NCBI RefSeq assembly: GCF_009826975.1
Contig: NZ_WUMO01000011.1
Location: 1-64,000, forward strand
Origin: Flavobacterium sp. HBTb2-11-1
Lineage (GTDB): Bacteria; Bacteroidota; Bacteroidia; Flavobacteriales; Flavobacteriaceae
Length of the DNA: 64,000 nt
Direction of reading: 5' to 3'
Below, in pieces: positions 25,783 to 33,804 of the stretch (positions within the stretch are counted from its first letter, which is position 1; every line of letters starts with the position of its first letter). A program made the translations under genes and the position numbers. Under the pieces are notes generated by a model. The model was not told where the DNA came from. It worked only from the letters and a program-made list of their open reading frames with translations, and searched no databases.

Positions 25783-27108
25783 ATGATAGTTTTAGGAGAT
25801 AAAGAATACTACAAAGGTATTGGCCAAATTAAGTTTGAAGGAAAAGAATCTGATAATCCGTTGGCATTTAAATATTATAATCCCGACCAAGTTGTAGCTG
25901 GAAAAACAATGCGTGAGCACTTTAAATTTGCTATCGCTTATTGGCATACTTTCTGCGGACAAGGAAGCGATCCATTCGGACCAGGAACACAGCAATTTGC
26001 TTGGGATCAGTCTTCAGATCCGTATCAAGCGGCAAAAGATAAAGCAGATGCTGCTTTTGAATTTATCAGCAAAATGGGATTCGATTATTTCTGTTTTCAC
26101 GATTACGATTTGATTAACGAAGGGCCAACTTTCGCAGAATCAGAAAAACGTTTGGCATTCATTACAGATTACTTAAAACAGAAAAAAGCAGAATCTGGAA
26201 TTAAATTGCTTTGGGGAACTTCAAACTGTTTCTCAAATCCGAGATTCATGAACGGAGCCGCTACAAATCCAGATTTTAATGTTGTGGCAAGAGCTGGTGG
26301 GCAAGTAAAATTAGCACTTGATGCTACAATCGCTTTAGGCGGAGAAAACTATGTATTCTGGGGAGGTAGAGAAGGTTATATGTCTTTACTTAATACAGAT
26401 ATGGGAAGAGAGTTAGACCACATGGCGCAATTCTTGGCAATGTCTAGAGACTATGCAAGAGCACAAGGTTTTAAAGGAACTTTCTTCATTGAGCCGAAAC
26501 CAATGGAGCCATCTAAACACCAATACGATTTTGACTCTGCAACTGCAATTGGATTCTTGAAAGAATATGGTTTAGATAAAGATTTCAAAATCAATATCGA
26601 GGTAAACCACGCTACATTGGCACAGCACACTTTCCAACACGAATTAGAAGTGGCTGCAAAAGCAGGAATGTTAGGAAGCATCGATGCAAATAGAGGAGAT
26701 TACCAAAATGGTTGGGATACAGATCAGTTTCCAAATAATATCCAAGAAACTACTGAAGCTATGTTGGTTTTCTTAAAAGCTGGCGGATTGCAAGGAGGAG
26801 GAGTTAACTTTGATGCTAAAATTAGAAGAAACTCTACAGATTTAGAGGATGTTTTCTTAGCGCACATTGGCGGAGCTGATACTTTTGCAAGAGCTTTATT
26901 GACTGCTGATAAAATCATCTCTTCTTCTCCTTACGAGAAATTAAGAAAAGAAAGATACAGCTCTTTTGACTCTGGAAAAGGTAAAGATTTCGAAAACGGA
27001 AAATTAAACCTTAAAGATCTTTATGATATTGCAAATCAAAATGGAGAATTAACGCTTCAAAGCGGTAAACAAGAATTGTTTGAAAATATCATCAACCAAT
27101 ATATTTAA
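25783..27108 (+). CDS. xylA: Xylose isomerase
   Basis: This 441-residue TIM-barrel enzyme interconverts D-xylose and D-xylulose with two divalent metals. It is the long (class II) type with a roughly 40-residue N-terminal extension. The catalytic His is in FCFHDYDL (near residue 106). Metal ligands lie in FIEPKPMEPSKHQYD (Glu and Lys), INIEVNHATLAQHTFQHE, GSIDANRGD and GGVNFDAKIRRNS. It starts 9 nt after xylulokinase and is followed by a strong terminator. Cytoplasmic. Confidence 0.97.
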   Translation: MIVLGDKEYYKGIGQIKFEGKESDNPLAFKYYNPDQVVAGKTMREHFKFAIAYWHTFCGQGSDPFGPGTQQFAWDQSSDPYQAAKDKADAAFEFISKMGFDYFCFHDYDLINEGPTFAESEKRLAFITDYLKQKKAESGIKLLWGTSNCFSNPRFMNGAATNPDFNVVARAGGQVKLALDATIALGGENYVFWGGREGYMSLLNTDMGRELDHMAQFLAMSRDYARAQGFKGTFFIEPKPMEPSKHQYDFDSATAIGFLKEYGLDKDFKINIEVNHATLAQHTFQHELEVAAKAGMLGSIDANRGDYQNGWDTDQFPNNIQETTEAMLVFLKAGGLQGGGVNFDAKIRRNSTDLEDVFLAHIGGADTFARALLTADKIISSSPYEKLRKERYSSFDSGKGKDFENGKLNLKDLYDIANQNGELTLQSGKQELFENIINQYI

Positions 27109-27130
27109 TTGGTTTAGATTTTAATATCAA

Positions 27131-27168
27131 ACCTAACGGCCCCGATGCATCGGGACTGTTAGGTTTTT
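27131..27168 (+). terminator. Terminator after xylA
   Basis: ACCTAAC (27131-27137) pairs with GTTAGGT (27158-27164), enclosing CCCGATG/CATCGGG, followed by a T run. It lies 22 nt past the xylA stop codon. The following gap to 27442 holds a short inverted repeat AGACAC/GTGTCT (27399-27414) but no gene. Confidence 0.88.
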
Positions 27169-27442
27169 CAAAACTACTAGTGAGAAAGAAAATCTAAAAC
27201 TTTGAAAATGTGTATTAAGATTATGACTTTTTTGTCATTGAGATTTGAAAAAAATAGATTTAAGGTTAGTTGATATTTTTTGAAAATCAAATCGAATCAA
27301 AAGTCAGTTTGATAAAATAATAAGTGAATATTTTTTTATTGAAGGTTTTTTGAAGAATAGAATCAATCGAAGTGCACATTTTTGACTCACTAGAATTAAG
27401 ACACTTACGTGTCTCTGCAATTAACTACAAATCAAAAAACTT

Positions 27443-28099
27443 ATGAAATTTTTTATTGACACTGCCAATCTTCAAGACATTGAAGAAGCGCAGGCTCTAG
27501 GTGTTTTAGACGGCGTAACCACTAATCCGTCTTTAATGGCAAAAGAAGGCATTACAGGAAAAGAAAATATTTTAAATCATTATCTAGCAATCTGCAATAT
27601 TGTTGATGGTGATGTATCGGCTGAAGTAATCTCGACAGATTTTGAAGGAATGGTAAGAGAAGGAGAAGAATTGGCCGCTTTGCATCCGCAAATTGTGGTT
27701 AAATTGCCCATGATTGGCCATGGTGTGAAAGCATGCAAATATTTTTCTTCAAAAGGAATTCGCACCAATGTAACTTTAGTATTTTCTGCTGGTCAGGCAT
27801 TACTGGCTGCAAAAGCTGGAGCGACTTATGTTTCTCCGTTTTTAGGAAGATTAGATGACGTTTCTACAGACGGAATGAATCTAATCGCTGAAATAAGAGA
27901 AATCTTTGATAATTATAATTATCAAACACAAATATTGTCAGCTTCTGTAAGACATACAATGCATATTATCAATTGCGCTAAAATAGGATCAGATGTTATG
28001 ACTGGGCCATTATCGGCGATTAAAGGATTATTGAAACATCCACTAACTGATATCGGATTGAAACAGTTTGTTGAAGATGCTAAAAAAATGAATTTATAG
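27443..28099 (+). CDS. Transaldolase of the small (FSA/TalC-like) type
   Basis: The protein has 218 residues, the short decameric transaldolase/fructose-6-phosphate aldolase class. Signatures are MKFFIDTANLQDIEEA, GVLDGVTTNPSLMAKEG, and the Schiff-base Lys in IVVKLPMIGHGVKACK (near residue 86). The motifs TNVTLVFSAGQALLAAKAGATYVSPFLGRLDD and SVRHTMHIINCAKIGSDVMTGPLSAIK follow. It works in the non-oxidative pentose phosphate pathway, handling sugar phosphates made from xylulose 5-phosphate. It has its own leader after the xylA terminator, so it may be separately transcribed. Confidence 0.94.
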   Translation: MKFFIDTANLQDIEEAQALGVLDGVTTNPSLMAKEGITGKENILNHYLAICNIVDGDVSAEVISTDFEGMVREGEELAALHPQIVVKLPMIGHGVKACKYFSSKGIRTNVTLVFSAGQALLAAKAGATYVSPFLGRLDDVSTDGMNLIAEIREIFDNYNYQTQILSASVRHTMHIINCAKIGSDVMTGPLSAIKGLLKHPLTDIGLKQFVEDAKKMNL

Positions 28100-28126
28100 T
28101 ATTTATTTCCTTTTTATAGTTTTTAA

Positions 28127-28163
28127 GGCTCTCTTCCTGCTATTGGGGAGGGAGTTTTTTTAT
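28127..28163 (+). terminator. Likely terminator after the transaldolase gene
   Basis: The segment ctctcttcc pairs imperfectly, with G-U pairs, with ggggagggag and is followed by a run of seven T. Confidence 0.6.
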
Positions 28164-28190
28164 TTATTTTCTATTTTATTTTTAAATATC

Positions 28191-28233
28191 AAAGCCAGCA
28201 TACGAAGACTTTTTGTCGTCTGATGCTGGCTTT
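28191..28233. terminator. Strong bidirectional terminator at the island/phage-like junction
   Basis: AAAGCCAGCAT (28191-28201) and ATGCTGGCTTT (28223-28233) form an 11-bp stem with T tracts on both sides. It separates the plus-strand sugar island from the convergent minus-strand cluster to its right. Confidence 0.85.
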
Positions 28234-28339
28234 TTAGTTTGAAATTATTTATAAACTTTAAAATGCTTGCTTAATCTACCAGGTTGTTAATGGGCTTCTT
28301 TCCTCCTGTAGTTATAGCACCCCAATATTATATGGTGTA

Positions 28340-28453
28340 TTATCTGAAATTATGAATAAACTCTAATTCTCCATTTTCATTTGTGGCTAGAGTTTTATTT
28401 GGCTCATTTGTTTCCAAGTCAGCGACTTTTATTCTATTATGGTATGTGTTCAT
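28340..28453 (-). pseudogene. Remnant of a fourth tail-fibre cassette (37 codons)
   Basis: From the ATG at 28453 the minus strand encodes MNTYHNRIKVADLETNEPNK, then TLATNENGELEF and a TAA after a few unrelated residues. This is the N-terminal module of the 154-residue proteins (31442, 33723, 36239) and the 369-residue protein (54923). Upstream of it, the motif tgtctttaaaacaaa just before the end of the 814-residue gene has a counterpart at 33770-33787, so it sits where another cassette would. After the stop codon the same frame is open again for a short stretch (YWGAITTGG...NNLVD). It is most likely a decayed cassette, although a 37-residue peptide cannot be excluded. Confidence 0.7.
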
Positions 28454-28530
28454 TTGTGTGCTGTTTTATTTAATATTATAAAGGGTTTGTTTTTAAAGTG
28501 TCTTTAAAACAAATTTTTAGAGGGTGTTTT

Positions 28531-30975
28531 TTATATTCCTCCGTCGGTAATTACCCAATTATTAGGAGATCCTGTTAACAAAGCTCTTCCTGCGCTTGAT
28601 GCTGATGTGTATTTTGCTGTACCAAAATTTATTGTTATTGGTGTTTTTATGGGTCTGCTGCTCCATCCCTTATAAATTGCATCTAAATTTGAGGCTGAAA
28701 ATGAAGAAGGGGTTTTCCCTGTCATAAAACCGTTTAAGTCTATAACATTTGATATATTCCAATTTCCGATGTCTTGATTAAAAGCAACGCTTCCAGCAGT
28801 AGCGCCAAACATCTGTGACATATTAGTTACCGCTGATGTATTCCAGTTTCCAATTGGTTGATTAAAAGTTGTTAGGTTGTGCATGTTAATATTGGCAAAC
28901 ATTTGACTCATATTAATATTTCCAGTTTTAGCTAGAATCCAATTATTTATATCAGGGCTTCCTCCATTGTTAAATTGTCTAGCGCCTAAAAACATCCCAG
29001 AGAAATTTAAGACCTTTGAGACATTCCAATTTCCAAGATTTTGATTAAATGCACCGCCATCTGTTCCTCCTTGTCTAAACATATTGGACATGTTTGTTAC
29101 ATTTGAAGTATTCCAGTTTCCGATAGGTTGGTTAAAGAAATGAAATCCATTTCCTGTTTTCTGAAACATATTAGACATATCCGTAACGGCAATGGTATTC
29201 CAATTTCCAATTGGCTGATTAAAAATCATTTGGGAATCACCACCGCCACCTTGAAACATAGCATTTAAGTTAATAGATCCTGTCGTTTTTAAATTCCAGT
29301 TGTTAATGTCAGGACTTCCTCCATTATTAAAAGCCTCTGCTCCGCTAAACATTGAATTAAAGGTGGTTACATTACTAACGTTCCAGCTCCCAATATTTTG
29401 ATTGAATGATTTGGTACTCTGAAACATAGCACTCATGTTTGTTACATTTCCTACATTCCAAAGATTTAATGGTTGATTAAAATTCGTAGCTTGTAAAAAC
29501 AATTGTGACATATCTGTAACTGCTGATGTATCCCAATTGTTTATTGAATTGTTGCCACCATTATTAAATGATATTGCAACGCCAAACATTCTATTAAGAT
29601 TAGTTGTGTTTGATAAATCCCAGCTTCCAATATTTTGATTAAAAGATCTGGCGTTATAGAACATGTTACTCATTATGGTAACTTTAGTAGTATTCCAATT
29701 GTTAATTGTATTGCTTCCTCCATTATTAAATGTTGATGCACTTTGAAATGTGTTTGCAAAATTTAAGACTTTAGAAACATCCCACGATCCTATGTTTTGG
29801 TTAAAAGAAGTAGCACCGTTAAAGGTGTTTGCTATAGTTGTAACATTTCGTATATTCCAATTTTCCAAAGGCTGATTAAATGAAGTAGCTCCATAAAACA
29901 TGGCGCTAATACTAGTTACAGCTACTGTATTCCAAGATCCAATTGGCTGGTTAAAATTAGAAGCACTAAAAAACATAGAATCAAGTGATACATTACTTAT
30001 GGTGTTAATTGTCCAATTATTTATATTTGGACTTGCGCCGTTATTGAATGCAGTGGCACCTCGAAACATGCTTGAAAAACTAATCACATTTGAAACATTC
30101 CAAGAGCTAATATTTTGGTTAAAATTAAATGCAGCTTGGAACATTTGGCTCATGTTTGTAACAGCTGAGGTATCCCATGAATCTATAGGCTGATTAAATA
30201 TCGAGGCATTAAAAAACATTTGACTCATATTAGAAACCTTAGAAATGTTCCAAGATCCTATAGGTTGATTAAATACAGATGCACCGCTAAACATTCCATT
30301 CATTAAAACAGTGGCTGTATTATTAATTGTCCAGTTGTTAATAGTTTCACTTCCGCCATTATTAAATACATTTGTGCCTGTGAACATATAAGAGAAATTA
30401 GTTACAGCCGAAACATTCCAAGAACCAATATTTTGATTGAAAGAAGATGCACCAGAAAACACACTAGTCATAGTGGCTACAGAAGAAACATTCCATTCGT
30501 TAATTCTACCTATTGTTGTCAATGAAGAACATCCTGCAAATAAACCACTAATTGAAGTTGTACCAGTCAGATCCAAAATATCTGAAACATTCGAAAGATT
30601 TAAATTGTAGCACCCTTGAAAATGATTAAACAATGATGCTCCTAATTTAAATTTTCCCCATGATTGAATTGATAATAATTTGGCTCGATCTCCTGCATTA
30701 TTAAACTGCCATCCAGTACAAGTTCCATTAATTTTTATAATATAATCTCCTGCTACTGTATATGTATGTGTAACTTGAGTTTGATTCCAAGTTGTAATTT
30801 TGTTAGAAGTTCCATCGCCCCAATCAACCGTGAAATTGTATGTTCCTGATGAAACTAATGGAAGTTTTATTTGTGTGCTAGTACTAGATCCTGTAGATAC
30901 ATTAGAAGTTCTCCAAGTAGAAACAAAAACATTTTTATTCCTCCCGAAAATGGTATTTTGAAGTAAAGCTCCCAT
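28531..30975 (-). CDS. DUF285 (BspA-like) repeat protein, putative tail-fibre/receptor-binding protein
   Basis: The protein has 814 residues and no signal peptide. The start MGALLQNTIFGRNKN is shared with the 655- and 585-residue proteins in the next cassettes. A PKD-like beta domain (YNFTVDWGDGTSN...HTYTVAGDYIIKI) occupies about residues 20-110. At least fifteen units of the form FNQxIGxWNxSxVTNMSxMF, alternating with FNNG units, fill most of the rest; this is the Mycoplasma-type DUF285 repeat. The C terminus (LDAIYKGWSSRPIKTPITINFGTAKYTS) is shared with the 655-residue protein. Its start lies 2 nt after the 154-residue module. Lack of export signals and nearby tail-fibre genes favour a phage-tail-like adhesin over a Sec-exported surface protein. 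Confidence 0.75.
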   Translation of the reverse strand: MGALLQNTIFGRNKNVFVSTWRTSNVSTGSSTSTQIKLPLVSSGTYNFTVDWGDGTSNKITTWNQTQVTHTYTVAGDYIIKINGTCTGWQFNNAGDRAKLLSIQSWGKFKLGASLFNHFQGCYNLNLSNVSDILDLTGTTSISGLFAGCSSLTTIGRINEWNVSSVATMTSVFSGASSFNQNIGSWNVSAVTNFSYMFTGTNVFNNGGSETINNWTINNTATVLMNGMFSGASVFNQPIGSWNISKVSNMSQMFFNASIFNQPIDSWDTSAVTNMSQMFQAAFNFNQNISSWNVSNVISFSSMFRGATAFNNGASPNINNWTINTISNVSLDSMFFSASNFNQPIGSWNTVAVTSISAMFYGATSFNQPLENWNIRNVTTIANTFNGATSFNQNIGSWDVSKVLNFANTFQSASTFNNGGSNTINNWNTTKVTIMSNMFYNARSFNQNIGSWDLSNTTNLNRMFGVAISFNNGGNNSINNWDTSAVTDMSQLFLQATNFNQPLNLWNVGNVTNMSAMFQSTKSFNQNIGSWNVSNVTTFNSMFSGAEAFNNGGSPDINNWNLKTTGSINLNAMFQGGGGDSQMIFNQPIGNWNTIAVTDMSNMFQKTGNGFHFFNQPIGNWNTSNVTNMSNMFRQGGTDGGAFNQNLGNWNVSKVLNFSGMFLGARQFNNGGSPDINNWILAKTGNINMSQMFANINMHNLTTFNQPIGNWNTSAVTNMSQMFGATAGSVAFNQDIGNWNISNVIDLNGFMTGKTPSSFSASNLDAIYKGWSSRPIKTPITINFGTAKYTSASSAGRALLTGSPNNWVITDGGI

Positions 30976-30977
30976 AA

Positions 30978-31442
30978 TTACACTCCTAATAATAAAATAC
31001 TATTTGTAGTTCCTCTTTTTGTAAAAGTAAAAATTTGCTTTTCGGTCGTTACTGATGGAATTCCGAATAACCAAGTATGCGGTGCAGTAATTGCCCAAGT
31101 TATGTTTACTCCAGGTAATGTAATCCCGTTAAAAATGAAACTTTGTGGTAATGAAGCAGGAACTGTAATTGTACAGTTAGCAGTAAAGAGTACTGTTTTA
31201 CCATGCCAGCTAGAAGGAATAGTTTGACTTGAATTTACTTCTAATTGGTTTGAAATATCTTGTTTGTTTGACAGATCGATATTTCCGCTTCCTAGAATTG
31301 ATTCTCCATTAACTGTTTTTAAATCTAAAGCAGAGGTTATATCATTAAACTCCAGTTCACCACTGGAGTTTGTAATTAAAATTTTATTTTGCTGATTTGT
31401 TTCTAAATCAGTTACTTTTATTCTATTGTGGTTGGTGCTCAT
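30978..31442 (-). CDS. 154-residue cassette module (copy 1), tail-fibre-associated
   Basis: The N-terminal motif NRIKVTDLETNQQNKILITN, then GELEF, is shared by three 154-residue proteins, the 369-residue fibre-like protein and the remnant at 28340. A short link DLKTVNGESILGSGNIDLSNK resembles phage tail-fibre shaft motifs. The C-terminal beta-rich domain includes GKTVLFTANCTITVP and HTWLFG. No signal peptide is present. It is coupled to the 814-residue gene by a 2-nt gap. It may dock, cap or chaperone the following large protein; this role is inferred only from the fixed pairing. Confidence 0.7.
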   Translation of the reverse strand: MSTNHNRIKVTDLETNQQNKILITNSSGELEFNDITSALDLKTVNGESILGSGNIDLSNKQDISNQLEVNSSQTIPSSWHGKTVLFTANCTITVPASLPQSFIFNGITLPGVNITWAITAPHTWLFGIPSVTTEKQIFTFTKRGTTNSILLLGV

Positions 31443-31501
31443 TTTTTTTAAGTTTTTCCTTTGATGTTAATTCGTTTATAAAAGATTGTTTATAAATAAA
31501 A

Positions 31502-33259
31502 CTACCATGTTTTTCTATTTAAATTATTTTCAAATGCATCTATAATCGAATGGAAAGTTTGTGCTTCTGACTCAGTAAGGCCTTCATGGAATGCGGTGAA
31601 TTGTATTCTCTGATTGGAGTAGCCAAATGGTCCACCTCCATTATTTAAGCAACCTATATAGTAATTTAAAGGAGGAATTACTCCAGCTTGAGTTCCAGAA
31701 GCGACTGTATCTAAGTTTTTGTTTTTGAAATATTTAACTTCGGTATCTGTTGTTTTGCTTACAGTATGAATTCCTCTAGCATCGTTTATTGCTGTTTTTG
31801 AAATTCCAATAGTTCCAAGAACAAATACGTTATTATTTTTTGATGCCCCATGATTTAAGTGTATTTGATAAGCCTCCCATGGTGTACTCTTTTTTTGAGC
31901 TCCAAGATCAGAAGAATTTGTAGTGACAGGAGTATTGTTCGTTCCGCAAACCATGGTTAAGCCAGCATTGGAAAATGTATGTATTGAATTAACTATTATG
32001 TTCGTATTTGCATATGCATTTGCCCCATTAGTTTGGTACCCATTGGAAGAATGAGTTCCAGACCCATTAAATACTAATCGAAAGGCAGCATTCGTGTCTT
32101 GAGGATTTTTCAAATTAAATTTGTGCTGAAAAGACGTATTGCCAATTAAAGGATAAATAGCATACATTTTATTCCATAATCCGCTATTTTTTAATGAAGT
32201 AACCAGATTATTAACTATGTTGCCTAAATCATGGTTTAGTGATATATCTAAAAATTTTTGAGCATCTAAATCTAAATCTAAGTTGCTTGTTGATACATTT
32301 GTCGTATTACTAAAATTAGATTTATTATAAAAATTGTCAACGGCAATTATACTAATGTCGTAATTAGTGTTTTTTTCTAAACCAGCTACAATATCATTCG
32401 GATCTTTTATATCATGTTGATAAATTCCATTAGCGTAAACTTCATAAAAGTCTATGCCATTAACGGAATTAGGAGGAGTAAAATTAAGTTTAAATCCTGT
32501 GTTATATGACGAAGTCACTGATAGATTAGTGACATTCTCTGGTTTTGTAAAATCAGTAACGTAACGGACTATAGCGCCTCTATTTGCAATAGCCCAAGCT
32601 ATATCTTTATCAACTCCCCCTAGGTAGCTTGTTTGAGCTAAAGGACTTGCATAAATTTTGAATCCATATTTGCTTCCACTAAATACAAAATTATTTAAGG
32701 CAGCCGATCCGCCACTTCTTAGAACAGCTAATTTTGGTATGTAAACTATTTCTAAAGATGTGCAAGAATCTATTCCTGAATAGCTCCATTCAGAAAAGGT
32801 CGCTTCTGGGAGAATTACCCTTTTTAAGTATGGATTGATTCTAAATGACCCAAATCCTCCTTTTAAAGTCGTTACATTAGGTAACGATATTTCAATGAGG
32901 CTTGTATTTGTTAAGGATTCATCACCAATTGTATTTAATCCATTAAGTTTTATTTTTTGTAAAGAAGTGGCAGATCTAAATGTTCTACCTGTATCATTTG
33001 TGGCTAACCCATCATTATCAATATAATAACTTATAGCACTAAGAAGCCAACTTGAGTGGGGAAAATTATAAATACCACCTATGATCGAACATTCTATATT
33101 GTTACCAATAATGCGAAAAAATTTAATGCGATTAACTGAAATCCCTAATTTTGTGGATAGCAATTCAGGTGTCTTGACTACATCGGCTACAGCCCCAATA
33201 TAAGTATTTATTTTATATCTTGATTTTCCAAAAACTGTATTTTGTATTAAACTTCCCAT
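31502..33259 (-). CDS. LRR_5 / FN3 / LamG-like modular protein, putative receptor-binding protein
   Basis: The protein has 585 residues and no signal peptide. The start MGSLIQNTVFGKSR matches the other cassette proteins, but the body differs. BspA-type leucine-rich repeats occupy about residues 90-235 (SLQKIKLNGLNTIGDES, LIEISLPNVTTL). A fibronectin type III domain lies about 245-330 (PENVTNLSVTSSYNTGFKLNF). A concanavalin/LamG-like C-terminal region (about 340-585) shows FRLVFNGSGTHSSNG and YYIGCLNNGG. A shared N terminus with exchanged bodies is what modular tail fibres show. Its gene starts 2 nt after the second 154-residue module. Confidence 0.68.
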   Translation of the reverse strand: MGSLIQNTVFGKSRYKINTYIGAVADVVKTPELLSTKLGISVNRIKFFRIIGNNIECSIIGGIYNFPHSSWLLSAISYYIDNDGLATNDTGRTFRSATSLQKIKLNGLNTIGDESLTNTSLIEISLPNVTTLKGGFGSFRINPYLKRVILPEATFSEWSYSGIDSCTSLEIVYIPKLAVLRSGGSAALNNFVFSGSKYGFKIYASPLAQTSYLGGVDKDIAWAIANRGAIVRYVTDFTKPENVTNLSVTSSYNTGFKLNFTPPNSVNGIDFYEVYANGIYQHDIKDPNDIVAGLEKNTNYDISIIAVDNFYNKSNFSNTTNVSTSNLDLDLDAQKFLDISLNHDLGNIVNNLVTSLKNSGLWNKMYAIYPLIGNTSFQHKFNLKNPQDTNAAFRLVFNGSGTHSSNGYQTNGANAYANTNIIVNSIHTFSNAGLTMVCGTNNTPVTTNSSDLGAQKKSTPWEAYQIHLNHGASKNNNVFVLGTIGISKTAINDARGIHTVSKTTDTEVKYFKNKNLDTVASGTQAGVIPPLNYYIGCLNNGGGPFGYSNQRIQFTAFHEGLTESEAQTFHSIIDAFENNLNRKTW

Positions 33260-33261
33260 AA

Positions 33262-33723
33262 TTATACACCTAATAATAAAATACTATTTGTTGCTCCTCT
33301 TTTTGTAAAAGTAAAAATCTGCTTTTCGCCTGTTACAGAAGGAACTCCAAACAGCCAAGTATGCGGTGCAGTAGTTACCCAAGTTACACTCACTCCGGGC
33401 AATGTAATTCCGTTAAAAATGAAACTTTGTGGTAATGAAGTAGGAACTGTAATGGTACAGTTCGAAGTAAAGAGTACAGTTTTACCATACCAGCTAGAAG
33501 GAATAGTTTGACTTGAATTTACTTCTAATTGGTTTGAAATATCTTGTTTGTTTGACAGATCGATATTTCCTTCTCCAAGAATAGATTCGCCATTAACTGT
33601 TTTTAAATCTAACGCAGAGGTTAGATCACTAAACTCCAGTTCGCCACTGGAGTTTGTGATTAAAATTCTATCACGTTGATTTGTTTCTAAATCAGCGACT
33701 TTTATTCTGTTATAATTTGCCAT
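33262..33723 (-). CDS. Cassette module (copy 2), tail-fibre-associated
   Basis: This 153-residue paralogue of the modules at 30978 and 35775 has the same N-terminal NRIKVADLETNQRDRILITN motif and C-terminal TWLFG...KRGATNSILLLGV. The upstream half is nearly identical to copy 3 at DNA level. It is coupled to the 585-residue gene by a 2-nt gap. No signal peptide is present. Confidence 0.7.
   Translation of the reverse strand: MANYNRIKVADLETNQRDRILITNSSGELEFSDLTSALDLKTVNGESILGEGNIDLSNKQDISNQLEVNSSQTIPSSWYGKTVLFTSNCTITVPTSLPQSFIFNGITLPGVSVTWVTTAPHTWLFGVPSVTGEKQIFTFTKRGATNSILLLGV
33490..33717 (-). repeat. 228-bp near-identical repeat, copy A
   Basis: This stretch matches 36003-36230 with only two mismatches noticed by eye. 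It codes for the N-terminal two thirds of the cassette module, in direct orientation 2513 bp apart. Recombination between the copies would remove exactly one cassette. Confidence 0.85.
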
Positions 33724-33804
33724 TTTTTGTGGTATTTTTTATTTAATGCAATAAGACGTTTGCTTTAAAGTTGTCTTTAAAACAAAAATTTTAGAAGATG
33801 TTTT

